NCBI RefSeq assembly: GCF_000315795.1
Contig: NZ_ANHY01000013.1
Span: forward strand, 124,001-188,000
Length of the DNA stretch: 64,000 bases
DNA from: Caenispirillum salinarum AK4
GTDB taxonomy: Bacteria > Pseudomonadota > Alphaproteobacteria > Rhodospirillales > Rhodospirillaceae
Reading direction: 5' to 3'
How positions within the stretch are numbered: position 1 is the first letter of the stretch; each line of letters starts with the position of its first letter. The notes beneath the pieces are model-generated. The model saw nothing but the letters and a program-made list of their open reading frames with translations. It was not told the origin of the DNA and made no database searches. Shown in pieces: positions 38,940 through 47,450 of the stretch. Position numbers and translations under genes: made by a program.

Positions 38940-41078
38940 TCAGCGGCCGAACAGGCCCTTCAGGCCCTCCCCCAGATTTTCGCCCATGCCCTTGACGGCG
39001 TCGAGGGGGTTGTCGGGCGCGGGGGCCTGGGACGGTGCCGCCTGCTGATCCTGCGGCGGCTGGGATGCGCGCGCCGGCGCCTGGCCCAGCGCGACGGCGC
39101 AGACGTCCTCGGGCTCGGCCGTGCGCTCGATGACCTGCTCGGCCAGCAGCGACAGCCCGCCGGAAGCGATGGCCGCACCGGCAGAGACGGCCGTGCGCGC
39201 CGCCCCCAGCGGATCGACCGCGAGGCTCGGATCGGTCAGCGGTCCGCGCAGGCGCACCAGGTTCGCCAGGTTTGCGGTGGCCAGCCCCGCACCCTCGCGC
39301 ACGCCGGTCTTCACGGCCATGTCCAGCGTTTCGGTGCCCAGGTTGACCGTGCCCGAGCCGGTGACGTGGAACTTGGGCGTCTGCACCGCAATGCCCCGGT
39401 CGCTCGTGGCGACGCCGTTCTGAAGGCTGAGATTCACCACGCCGCACTGCAGGACCGTGTACTTGTCCTTGGAGGCGAAGGGATTGAGGCTGTCGATCAG
39501 GCGCAGCGCGATATCCTGCGTCCACGAGCGCACGGCATCGTTGTTGATGGTGCCCTGCCCGACGCTGACGACGGCCCCGCCGTCGAGGCTGCCCATGATG
39601 GCGGCGACACTCGCACCCCGGCCGGTCAGGTCGAGCCGCACGTCGGTTGGGCCTTTCTGGATCAGGTCGCCCTGGCCGACTTCCGCCAGAACCTGGCCCA
39701 GCTTCACGTCCTCGGTCCGCAGCGTCAGCGCCACGGCGGGCGCGGCTTCCGACGACGCATCGAGCGTTACCTCGGCGCGCACCGTGCCGCCGCCGGCCCG
39801 CGCCGAGGCCGGCGCCACCATCAGCCGGCCGTTGGACAGCGAAACCTTGCCGGTAACGTCGGCCAATGCCATGCCGTCGGGCAGAACCAGACGGGAGACG
39901 GCCAGTTCCACGTTGGCGTCGGCGGCCTTCAGCCCCGCCAGCGGCAGCGGCGTGTCGGGGAACAGGCGGCTGGGCGTGTCGGCCGACTGGCCGGCACCGG
40001 CCGCGTCACCCTCTCCGCCCTTCGACGGCAGAAGCGCCGCCAGGTCGATGAGTGGCGAAGACAGGGTGCCCGTCACCTTCGGACGGGGGCCGTCCAGCGT
40101 CACCGTCAGCGCGCCCGCCAGCGACGTATCGCCCAGCGAGGCGGCCAGGTTCCGCACCGCCCAGCCGCCCTGGGTGTCCGAGAGGCGGCCGTCGAGGCGC
40201 AGCGCGGGCAGGTCGGCGGGCGCCGTCGCATTGAAGGCCTGCGCCGTGGCCGTCGGCTCGGGCACCGAGACGGCGATACCCAGGTCGATCCCGCGCGCCT
40301 CTTCCGGCGCCTCGATCCTGCCGTCGACGTTGACGGTGGCGCCGGCGGCCTCGACCTTCATCACCACCGGATAGACCGTGGCCTGGTTCACCAGGTCCGA
40401 CAGCGGACCCAGCGTGCCCGCCAGGCTGAAGGACAGGTCATCCAGTTGCCCCGAGCCCTGCACGGCCAGGGGCGCGTTCCAGCCCTGCGCGGCGGCCTCC
40501 AGCGCGGCCAGCGACAGGGACCGCTTCTCGCCGGTGGACTGGTCGCTGTAGACCACCACGGCATCCTCCACCCGCACCAGCTGCAGGTCCGGCAGAGCCT
40601 GACGGCCGGCGGTCGCGGCCTCGTCGGCCGCGGTCTCGGCGGCGGTCTCGGCGGCGGCGGTCTCGGCGGCCCCGTCGGAGGCCGGCAGGTCGAGCGCCCA
40701 GTTGCCGACGCCGTCCTCGTTGACCTCCAGCAGCACGTCGGGGCCGACCAGGACGAGGCGCTTGACCTTGATCTCGCCCGACAGCAGCGGCAGCAGCTCC
40801 ACCTGCGCCTCCAGGCGCCGTGCGGTGACCATCTCCGGCCGCGATCCCCAGGGCGCATTGGCGAACGCCACGTCCTGAAGCACCACGGCCGGACTGAGCG
40901 AGATCGACAGCTCGATCGGGCCGCCGATGCTGAGGTCGCGGCCGGTGGCGGCCTCCGCCTGCTCCTCGATCACGCCGCGGTACTGGTTGACGTCCACCGA
41001 CATGAGGATGGCGGCGACGGCGACCACCGCCGCCACCACAGCAATCCCGAGTCCCTTGAGAACCGTCCTCACGCGCAT
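38940..41078 (-). CDS. AsmA family protein
   Basis: A 712-residue protein with one N-terminal helix (VLKGLGIAVVAAVVAVAAIL), then the AsmA N-terminal domain (VDVNQYRGVIEEQAEAATGR, DLSIGGPIELSISLSP, VAFANAPWGSRPEMV) and a C-terminal AsmA_2 region. A Pro/Gln-rich tail precedes the end. AsmA-like proteins are bridge-like factors in outer-membrane lipid transport or assembly. ATG 41078 overlaps the HAD gene by ten bases; ATG 41105 is an alternative. Confidence 0.87.
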   Translation of the reverse strand: MRVRTVLKGLGIAVVAAVVAVAAILMSVDVNQYRGVIEEQAEAATGRDLSIGGPIELSISLSPAVVLQDVAFANAPWGSRPEMVTARRLEAQVELLPLLSGEIKVKRLVLVGPDVLLEVNEDGVGNWALDLPASDGAAETAAAETAAETAADEAATAGRQALPDLQLVRVEDAVVVYSDQSTGEKRSLSLAALEAAAQGWNAPLAVQGSGQLDDLSFSLAGTLGPLSDLVNQATVYPVVMKVEAAGATVNVDGRIEAPEEARGIDLGIAVSVPEPTATAQAFNATAPADLPALRLDGRLSDTQGGWAVRNLAASLGDTSLAGALTVTLDGPRPKVTGTLSSPLIDLAALLPSKGGEGDAAGAGQSADTPSRLFPDTPLPLAGLKAADANVELAVSRLVLPDGMALADVTGKVSLSNGRLMVAPASARAGGGTVRAEVTLDASSEAAPAVALTLRTEDVKLGQVLAEVGQGDLIQKGPTDVRLDLTGRGASVAAIMGSLDGGAVVSVGQGTINNDAVRSWTQDIALRLIDSLNPFASKDKYTVLQCGVVNLSLQNGVATSDRGIAVQTPKFHVTGSGTVNLGTETLDMAVKTGVREGAGLATANLANLVRLRGPLTDPSLAVDPLGAARTAVSAGAAIASGGLSLLAEQVIERTAEPEDVCAVALGQAPARASQPPQDQQAAPSQAPAPDNPLDAVKGMGENLGEGLKGLFGR

Positions 41079-41770
41079 TGCCCCGTCCCCCCAATCTGAG
41101 TCCACACGCCCGCCGCCGCGTCCGTCAGCGTCGCATAGGCGTCGATGACGACGTGAGCGCCGGCTTCCTTCAGTTCGACAACCGGATGATACCCCCAGGC
41201 GACGCCCAGCGCACCCGTGCCGGCGGCGCGCGCCATCTTCATGTCAAAGCTGGTGTCGCCGACCATGACCGTGTTCCCCGGTTCCGCACCCACCTCCACC
41301 ATGGCGCGCTGGAGCATGCCGGGATGCGGCTTGCCGGGATTGTCGTCGGCGGTCTGGATGGTGAGAAAGCGGCCTTCCAGCCCGTGCCGCTCGATCATCG
41401 CCGCGACGCCGCGCCGGCTCTTGCCCGTGGCGATACCCAGGATGACGCCGGCCTCCTCCAGCGCATCCAGGGCCTCCAGCGCTCCGGGATAGAGGTGTTC
41501 CACATGGTCGGGCCGGGCGCGCAGGGTCTGGAACGCCTGCTTGTAGCTTTCGGCGACGCGCCGGTGCAGTGCGTCCTCGTGCTCGGGGAACAGGGTGGCT
41601 ACGGCCTCCACCAACTCCAGCCCGACGACACGCCGGCAGCGCTCCGGCGGCGGGCAGACGATGCCGTGAACGCCGGAGGCCATCTCCATGGCGGCGACGA
41701 TGTTGTGGATGCTGTCGACCAGCGTGCCATCCACGTCCAGGACGCAGAGGCGAAGGGGGGTGTGGGTCAT
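41069..41770 (-). CDS. HAD hydrolase, phosphoglycolate phosphatase-like
   Basis: A 233-residue HAD subfamily IA enzyme. Motif I is LDVDGTLVDS with the nucleophile and acid aspartates, motif II is ATGKSRRG, the conserved lysine is in NPGKPHPGM, and motif III is MVGDTSFDMKMA. The substrate is not determined; phosphoglycolate or pyrophosphate-like phosphatases share this layout. Start ATG 41770. It overlaps the AsmA gene. Confidence 0.87.
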   Translation of the reverse strand: MTHTPLRLCVLDVDGTLVDSIHNIVAAMEMASGVHGIVCPPPERCRRVVGLELVEAVATLFPEHEDALHRRVAESYKQAFQTLRARPDHVEHLYPGALEALDALEEAGVILGIATGKSRRGVAAMIERHGLEGRFLTIQTADDNPGKPHPGMLQRAMVEVGAEPGNTVMVGDTSFDMKMARAAGTGALGVAWGYHPVVELKEAGAHVVIDAYATLTDAAAGVWTQIGGTGQCA

Positions 41771-41900
41771 TGAGCCGAATTCTTGCTTCAGAAAAGGTGG
41801 TGAATCGTGCCGCCATTCAATCACATGAGGCGGAGAACGACACCCTTTCCGTCATGACCGCTTCGCAACCGCCGCGAACTCGGCCAAAGCGCAGATGAGA

Positions 41901-42083
41901 CTAACCCGAGGCTCGGCGCTTCCCGCCGTCGCGATTATCGAAATGATGATCGTCCGCGCTGCCGGCCGAGAGCCGCATGAGCGCCTCGCGATAGGATGCA
42001 CGACCCGACCACCGCCGCGCGTGCCGCTCATGGCGCTCGGGCGTCTCTTCGATCAGCGTCTTGCGGTCAGCTTCGGCGGTCAT
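41901..42083 (-). CDS. Possible small protein, unknown
   Basis: A 60-residue charged frame (MTAEADRKTLIEETPERHER...) with AGGAG nine bases before ATG 42083. GC3 is about 70 percent versus well over 85 in neighbours. No family recognised. It directly follows a 35-residue frame whose TAG overlaps its ribosome site. Confidence 0.35.
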   Translation of the reverse strand: MTAEADRKTLIEETPERHERHARRWSGRASYREALMRLSAGSADDHHFDNRDGGKRRASG

Positions 42084-42095
42084 CGCATCCATCTC

Positions 42096-42203
42096 CTAGC
42101 CTTCAATATGGTAGCGAAGTCGGCGCTTCGCCACATACACCACCTCGCCGCCTTCTGAAAGAAGAGCGGGTTGGCTGTTCGGTTTCGGGAGCAGGAACGG
42201 CAT
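42096..42203 (-). CDS. Possible 35-residue peptide, unknown
   Basis: The frame MPFLLPKPNSQPALLSEGGE... ends RRLRYHIEG and stops within the CTAGGAG that serves the next frame. No clear Shine-Dalgarno is present before ATG 42203. It is recorded because of its close coupling to the following small frame; it may be chance. Confidence 0.2.
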   Translation of the reverse strand: MPFLLPKPNSQPALLSEGGEVVYVAKRRLRYHIEG

Positions 42204-42297
42204 CTCGCAGCCGGTGGCAGGAAGGAAGGAGCCGCACGGCGGTGTACAGCGCAATCAACCTGCCCTGATCCGTCGGCCCGCGCAACCAGAACGTGCT

Positions 42298-43275
42298 TCA
42301 CCCCTCCCCGAACGCATCCCCCGCCTCCGCCACATCAAAGGCGAAGAACTCGAAGGTTTCCGCCATGTGTTCCGGCAGTTCCGCCTTCACGTCCAGCATC
42401 CCGCCGTGCGGGTGCGGCAGCCGGAGGGCGCGGGCGTGGAGGTGGAGCTTGCGGGAAACGCCGCGGCCCGACAGATGCGCCTCGGCCCCGCCGTACTTGC
42501 CGTCGCCCAGGATCGGCGTGCCCATGGCGGCGGCGTGGACGCGCAGCTGGTGCGTGCGGCCGGTCAGGGGCTCCATCTCCAGCCACGCCGCCTTGCCGGC
42601 GACGGCCTCAACGGTGCGGAACACCGTCACCGCCGGCTTGCCCCAGTCCTCGTCCACCTCCATGCGCTCGCCGGCCTTGCCGGGGGCCTTGGCGAGGGGG
42701 GCGGATAATCTGCCCTCCGACGGCTTGGGCGCGCCGACCACGACCGCCCAGTACACCTTGCGGGCATCCCGGCTCTTGAAGGCTGCCGCCAGTACCGAGG
42801 CCGCCTTGGCCGTGCGCCCGACCACCAGAACGCCCGAGGTGTCGCGGTCCAGCCGGTGCACCAGGCGCGGCTTGTCGGGGTAGTCGTAGCGCAGGGCCTC
42901 CAGCATGCCGTCGATGTGCCGGTTGGTGCCCGTGCCGCCCTGGGTCGCCAGCCCCGGCGGCTTGTTGAGCACGATCACGTCGTCGTCCATGTGGATGACG
43001 CAGGCGCGGATCATCGCCGCGTCGGCCTGCGAGACCCTGGGCTCGTCGTCCGGCGGCAGGTCCGGCTGCTCGCCCAGCGGGGGGACGCGCACGGCCTGGC
43101 CGGCCTCCAGCCGCTGGTTGCTCTTGGCGCGCTTGCCGTCGACGCGGATCTGGCCCGTGCGCAGAAGCTTCTCCAGCCGGCCGTGCTTGAGGTCCGGGAA
43201 GTGGCGCTTGAACCAGCGGTCGACGCGCAGCTCGTGCTCGTCGTCGGTGACGGAAAGGGTTTGCACGCCGCTCAT
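42298..43275 (-). CDS. RluA family 23S rRNA pseudouridine synthase
   Basis: A 325-residue enzyme with an N-terminal S4 domain (VDRWFKRHFPDLKHGRLEKLLRTGQIRVDG in part) and a catalytic domain with the RluA signature HRLDRDTSGVLVV, where the aspartate is the nucleophile, plus PLTGRTHQLRVH. RluC or RluD specificity cannot be set by eye. Its ATG overlaps the crcB stop (ATGA). Confidence 0.92.
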   Translation of the reverse strand: MSGVQTLSVTDDEHELRVDRWFKRHFPDLKHGRLEKLLRTGQIRVDGKRAKSNQRLEAGQAVRVPPLGEQPDLPPDDEPRVSQADAAMIRACVIHMDDDVIVLNKPPGLATQGGTGTNRHIDGMLEALRYDYPDKPRLVHRLDRDTSGVLVVGRTAKAASVLAAAFKSRDARKVYWAVVVGAPKPSEGRLSAPLAKAPGKAGERMEVDEDWGKPAVTVFRTVEAVAGKAAWLEMEPLTGRTHQLRVHAAAMGTPILGDGKYGGAEAHLSGRGVSRKLHLHARALRLPHPHGGMLDVKAELPEHMAETFEFFAFDVAEAGDAFGEG

Positions 43276-43658
43276 GTCAGAAGGGTCCTCGCGGTGTAAA
43301 GTCCGATGAACAGGGCCGCCACGCCCACGATGATGGTCGCCGTCACATAGGCCGCCGCCGGGGCCAGCGCACCCCGTTCCACCAGCGCCGCCACGTCCAG
43401 CGAAAAGCTGGAGAAGGTGGTGAAGCCGCCCAGCACGCCGATGAACACGAAGGCCCGCGCCTCCTGGCTCATCACCCCGCGCAGGGCCGCCCACTCGATC
43501 AGCGCCCCCATGAGAAAGCTGCCGACGATGTTCACCGTCAGCGTCCCCCAGGGAAAGCCCATGCCCAGCAGACGCCCCATGAGCACGCCGGTGGCATAGC
43601 GCCCCACCGAGCCCAGCGCCCCGCCGGCGGCGACGGCCAGCAGCATCTTAAGGCTCAC
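43272..43658 (-). CDS. crcB: Fluoride exporter CrcB/Fluc
   Basis: A 128-residue four-helix channel subunit (GGALGSVGRYATG, FPWGTLTVNIVGSFLMG, GGFTTFSSFSLD). It forms dual-topology dimers exporting fluoride. It is coupled by ATGA overlaps to rarA upstream and the pseudouridine synthase downstream. No fluoride riboswitch is possible in front of it because the junction has no spacer. Confidence 0.95.
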   Translation of the reverse strand: MSLKMLLAVAAGGALGSVGRYATGVLMGRLLGMGFPWGTLTVNIVGSFLMGALIEWAALRGVMSQEARAFVFIGVLGGFTTFSSFSLDVAALVERGALAPAAAYVTATIIVGVAALFIGLYTARTLLT

Positions 43659-44974
43659 GCGCCGTCCTCCCCCTCGTCCTCGGCGCGGCGGCGGGCGCGC
43701 AGGCGGTCCCAGAAGTCGATGCGCTTGCGGAGTTCCCGCTCGAAGCCGCGCTCCGGCGGATCGTAGAAGCGCTGGCGCTCCATTTCCTCTGGGAAATAGC
43801 TCTGGCCGGAGAACGCCTCCGGTGCGTCGTGATCGTAGCGGTAGCCTTTGCCGTAGCCCAGGTCCTTCATCATGCGCGTCGGCGCATTCAGGATATGCTT
43901 GGGCGGCATCAGGCTGCCGGTCTGCTTGGCCGCCCGCCGCGCCGCCTTGAACGCGGAATAGCCGGCGTTGCTCTTGGGCGCGGTGCCGAGATAGATCACA
44001 AGCTGCGCGATCGCCAGGTCCCCTTCCGGGCTGCCGAGCCGGTCATAGGTCTCCCACGCCGCGATGGCCTGGGTGACCGCCCCCGGATCGGCCAGGCCGA
44101 TGTCCTCCACGGCGAACCGCGTCAGGCGGCGGAGGATGTAGATGGGGTCCTCGCCGCCTTCCAGCATGCGGTTCATCCAGTAGAGCGCGGCGTCGGTATC
44201 CGACCCCCGCAAGGATTTGTGAAGGGCGGAAATGAGGTTGTAGTGGCCCTCGCGGTCCTTGTCGTAGACCGGCGCCCGGCGCTGGACGATGCCCGCCAGC
44301 CCCGCCGCGTCCAGAGGCTCGGATATTCCGGCGTTGGCGATGTCCTCCGCCATGCCCAGCAGGAACCGCCCGTCGCCGTCCGCCAGCGCCTTGAGCGCCT
44401 GGCGGGCCTCCTCGGTCAGCGGCAACGGCGCGCCGAGTTCGGCCTCCGCGCGGGCCAGGAGCTTTTCCAGCGCGGGCTCGTCCAGGCGATTGAGCACCAG
44501 CACCCGGCAGCGCGACAGAAGCGCGGCGTTCAGCTCGAAGCTGGGGTTCTCCGTCGTCGCCCCCACCAGCACCACCGTGCCGTCTTCCACATAGGGCAGG
44601 AATCCGTCCTGCTGGCTGCGGTTGAAGCGGTGGATTTCATCGACGAACAACAGCGTCCCCTGCCCCGCCTCGCGCCGCTTGCGAGCGGCCTCGAACACCT
44701 TGCGCAGGTCGGCCACACCCGAGAACACCGCCGACAGGGGCTCGAAGTGCAGGTCGGTGCCGTCGGCCAGAAGGCGCGCGATGGTGGTCTTGCCGCAGCC
44801 GGGCGGGCCCCACAGCACGATGGATTGCAGCTTGCCCGCGCGCACCATGCGCCCCAGCGGCCCGTCGGGTCCGATCAGGTGATCCTGCCCGACCACCTCG
44901 TCCAGCGTTTTCGGACGCAGGCGGTCGGCGAGCGGGCGCGGGGCTTGCGCGTCGAAGAGTGAGGGGCCGGCCAA
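43655..44974 (-). CDS. rarA: Replication-associated recombination ATPase RarA (MgsA)
   Basis: A 439-residue AAA+ clamp-loader-like ATPase. It has ADRLRPKTLDEVVGQDHL, Walker A GPPGCGKTT, Walker B LLFVDEIHRFN, sensor-1 GATTENPSFELNAALLSRCRV (in part) and a C-terminal tetramerisation domain (DPIYILRRLTRFAVEDIGLADP in part). It acts at stalled forks and gaps. First gene of the rarA-crcB-pseudouridine synthase chain. Confidence 0.94.
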   Translation of the reverse strand: MAGPSLFDAQAPRPLADRLRPKTLDEVVGQDHLIGPDGPLGRMVRAGKLQSIVLWGPPGCGKTTIARLLADGTDLHFEPLSAVFSGVADLRKVFEAARKRREAGQGTLLFVDEIHRFNRSQQDGFLPYVEDGTVVLVGATTENPSFELNAALLSRCRVLVLNRLDEPALEKLLARAEAELGAPLPLTEEARQALKALADGDGRFLLGMAEDIANAGISEPLDAAGLAGIVQRRAPVYDKDREGHYNLISALHKSLRGSDTDAALYWMNRMLEGGEDPIYILRRLTRFAVEDIGLADPGAVTQAIAAWETYDRLGSPEGDLAIAQLVIYLGTAPKSNAGYSAFKAARRAAKQTGSLMPPKHILNAPTRMMKDLGYGKGYRYDHDAPEAFSGQSYFPEEMERQRFYDPPERGFERELRKRIDFWDRLRARRRAEDEGEDGA

Positions 44975-44995
44975 GAGAGCGCGATCCTTCCTTGC

Positions 44996-46423
44996 CTACT
45001 GCGACAACGTGGTGGTCAGCGAGCGGCCGTCACGCAGCAGCGTGATGGTCCACCGGACGGTGGGGCGCACGGCGCGCTGCAGGTCCTTGATGGTGGGCGT
45101 ATCGCGGTCATTGACGCGGGTGATGATGTCGCCCGGCCGGAAGCCCAGTCGTGCCGCCGTGCCGCCCCGCTTGAGCGCAAGAACCACCACGCCGCGCTGC
45201 AGGCTGTCCAGCCCCATCTCCTCGGCCAGCGCCGGGTTCAGGTTGGCCACCTCCGCTCCCTCGAAGGGGCCGTCGAAGCGCTCCAGCCGCGTGACGTTGC
45301 GCGGCGGGTCCTCCGGCGGCGGGATCAGCGCGACGCGCACGACCCGCTCGCCGTCCGCCCGCCGGACGGTCAGGTCAAGGCCCTCCCCCAGCGGGGCGGT
45401 GACGATGCGATACCGCAGGTCCGCCGGCCCGACCACGGGCAGGCCGCCCGCGGCCACCACCACGTCGCCGACCTTCAGTCCGGCGCGGTCGGCGGGACCG
45501 CCGGGATAGATCTCGTTGATGAGCACGCCCACCGGCCGCTCCATCCCCAGCGACTGCGCAATGTCGTTGGTTACGCCCTGCCCGCCGGCGCCGAACCACG
45601 GACGCACCGCCCGCCCCTCGGAGATCAGGCTGTCCACGGTCACCCGCACCATGTTCGACGGGATGGCGAAGCCGATGCCCACGTTGCCGCCGTCGCGCGA
45701 ATAGATCGCGGTGTTGATGCCCACCAGACGCCCCGCGCCATCCACCAGGGCGCCGCCGGAGTTGCCGGGGTTGATGGCGGCGTCGGTCTGAATGAAGGAA
45801 CGGAAGTCGTGCTGGCTGTCGCCGCCGCCGGTGGTCCGCCCCAGCGCCGACACGATGCCCATGGTGGTCGTCTGCCCGACGCCGAAGGGGTTGCCGACGG
45901 CCAGAACCAGGTCCCCCACCTCCAGCGCGTCCGAATCGGTCAGCGGCAGGGTCGGCAGGGTCTCACCGTCCGTCTCCAGCCGCAACACGGCAAGGTCCGT
46001 GCGCTCGTCGGTGCCCAGCACCTCGGCCTCGAACTCCCGGCGGTCGGCCAGGATGACGGTGATCTCCGACGCGCCGGCGATGACGTGGTCGTTGGTGACG
46101 ACGATGCCGTCCTCGCGCACGATCACGCCCGACCCCAGGCTGGTCTCCACCCGCTCCCGCGTGCCGCCGCGCGGCACCTGGTCGCCGAAGAAGCGGCGGA
46201 AGAAGGGGTCGTTGAACAGCGGCGACAGCGGCGAGCGGGTCTTTACCACCGTCTTGGTGTAGATGTTGACCACCGCCGGCGTCACCTGCTTCACAACCGG
46301 CGAGAAAGACAGCAGCGCCTCGGCCTTGCTGTCGGGCACCACGCGCTGCTGGGCGACGGTGGGGGCGGCCGGGCCGACAAGGCCCAGGGTCGTCAACATC
46401 AGGCAGGCGATCAGGCGCCGCAT
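44996..46423 (-). CDS. DegP/DegQ-like periplasmic serine protease
   Basis: A 475-residue Do-type protease with signal peptide (cleavage near AQQ at 25). The trypsin-like domain carries H113 (TNDHVI), D143 (TDLAVLR) and S222 (NPGNSGGAL). Two PDZ domains follow (INEIYPGGPADRAGLKVGDVV; GTAARLGFRPGDIITRVN). It degrades or refolds misfolded envelope proteins. ATG 46423 follows GAGGATGAC. Confidence 0.93.
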   Translation of the reverse strand: MRRLIACLMLTTLGLVGPAAPTVAQQRVVPDSKAEALLSFSPVVKQVTPAVVNIYTKTVVKTRSPLSPLFNDPFFRRFFGDQVPRGGTRERVETSLGSGVIVREDGIVVTNDHVIAGASEITVILADRREFEAEVLGTDERTDLAVLRLETDGETLPTLPLTDSDALEVGDLVLAVGNPFGVGQTTTMGIVSALGRTTGGGDSQHDFRSFIQTDAAINPGNSGGALVDGAGRLVGINTAIYSRDGGNVGIGFAIPSNMVRVTVDSLISEGRAVRPWFGAGGQGVTNDIAQSLGMERPVGVLINEIYPGGPADRAGLKVGDVVVAAGGLPVVGPADLRYRIVTAPLGEGLDLTVRRADGERVVRVALIPPPEDPPRNVTRLERFDGPFEGAEVANLNPALAEEMGLDSLQRGVVVLALKRGGTAARLGFRPGDIITRVNDRDTPTIKDLQRAVRPTVRWTITLLRDGRSLTTTLSQ

Positions 46424-46509
46424 GTCATCCTCGTCATTGTCCAGGCGTTGGTCGTGACGCCGGTATACACCGCCCCGCACGGCGGCGCAAAAGGCGCACG
46501 CCGAGCGGC

Positions 46510-47199
46510 TCAGGCAATGGCGATCAGCGCGCCGGAGCGCCGATAGCGCTTTTCGATGCGCAAGGTCACCAGGGCCAGAGTGATCCAGGCGCCATGGAAC
46601 AGAAGCCCGCCGCCGAGTACGGCAAGGCCGGGCACCGGCCCGACCGCCGCACGGTCAAGCAACGCCGCCCAGCTGTCGAGCGCGGTCGGATGCACCGAGA
46701 GCTTGCCGGCATAGGCGACGGCCTGCACCGTCAGGATGTAGGCGTAGTTCTTGCGCAGCCGGCGCCCCAGGGCCCGCCCATAGCTGATGTGGAAGTGCGG
46801 CCGCAGGTAATCGCTGGACAGAAGCGTGTTCCATCTGCCGTCCAGGGTGACGCCCTCGCCGCGGAGCATAGGGGCGTAGATGTCGGTCTCCATCAACCGG
46901 CAGCGCGCCCGCCAGACGTTGAAATAGCGGTAGCGCCGCGCCTCGAACGCCAGGAACGCCGCCACCAGAAGCCCCACCAGGATCAACGGCAACGCCGAGG
47001 CCTGAGGGCTTGCGAACGCGATGGACAGGGCGACACCCGTCGTCAGGACCGCCCAGTTCGTGGTGTTGTCCAGGCGCGATCGCCAGATGGTCGAACGGTA
47101 GACCTCGCCCCTGTAAAGGTGTGCGATCGCCCCGAGTTCCGGGCCGCTGAACGTGGACGAACCGTCCTGGTCGCGTGTCTTGGTCGTGGCGGTGGCCAT
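46510..47199 (-). CDS. DUF2270 domain-containing membrane protein
   Basis: A 229-residue protein with the pattern HLYRGEVYRSTIWRSRLDNTTNW before two helices (residues about 55-95) and two more C-terminal helices, as in DUF2270 proteins. The role is unknown. ATG 47199 has GGGAGG upstream. Confidence 0.8.
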   Translation of the reverse strand: MATATTKTRDQDGSSTFSGPELGAIAHLYRGEVYRSTIWRSRLDNTTNWAVLTTGVALSIAFASPQASALPLILVGLLVAAFLAFEARRYRYFNVWRARCRLMETDIYAPMLRGEGVTLDGRWNTLLSSDYLRPHFHISYGRALGRRLRKNYAYILTVQAVAYAGKLSVHPTALDSWAALLDRAAVGPVPGLAVLGGGLLFHGAWITLALVTLRIEKRYRRSGALIAIA

Positions 47200-47450
47200 G
47201 GCGGGCGCCTCCCGGTGCGAAATGCCTCTTGCGTGCGCATTCGGACAAGGGTAGCGCCCGCAGCCATGGCCTGCACGCATGCGAACGGTGGTGCCGCCGA
47301 TGGCGGCCGCAAACCGGCGACCGGGGGAACTTTAGGGTTATCCTGGTGATCCGAAAGGATCATACATCCCGTATCAAACGTAACGCATCCGATTTACACA
47401 ATGGGCCAGGACAACCCCAGCCTGGCTCTCCCCCAGGAGCACCCCAGACC

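Larger units (their letters stand above)
41771..42297. other. Gap with short low-GC3 frames only
   Basis: 527 bases between the HAD gene and the pseudouridine synthase hold no recognised gene. Third-position GC and overall composition are lower than in the neighbours. Two short tandem minus-strand frames with plausible starts are listed separately; other frames are basic low-complexity. It may be a decayed gene or small acquired segment. Confidence 0.4.

Noticed and set aside
47341-47450. A sigma-28 type promoter before the chemoreceptor gene
   Set aside because: TCCGATTT resembles part of the -10 element but no TAAA is found at the required spacing.
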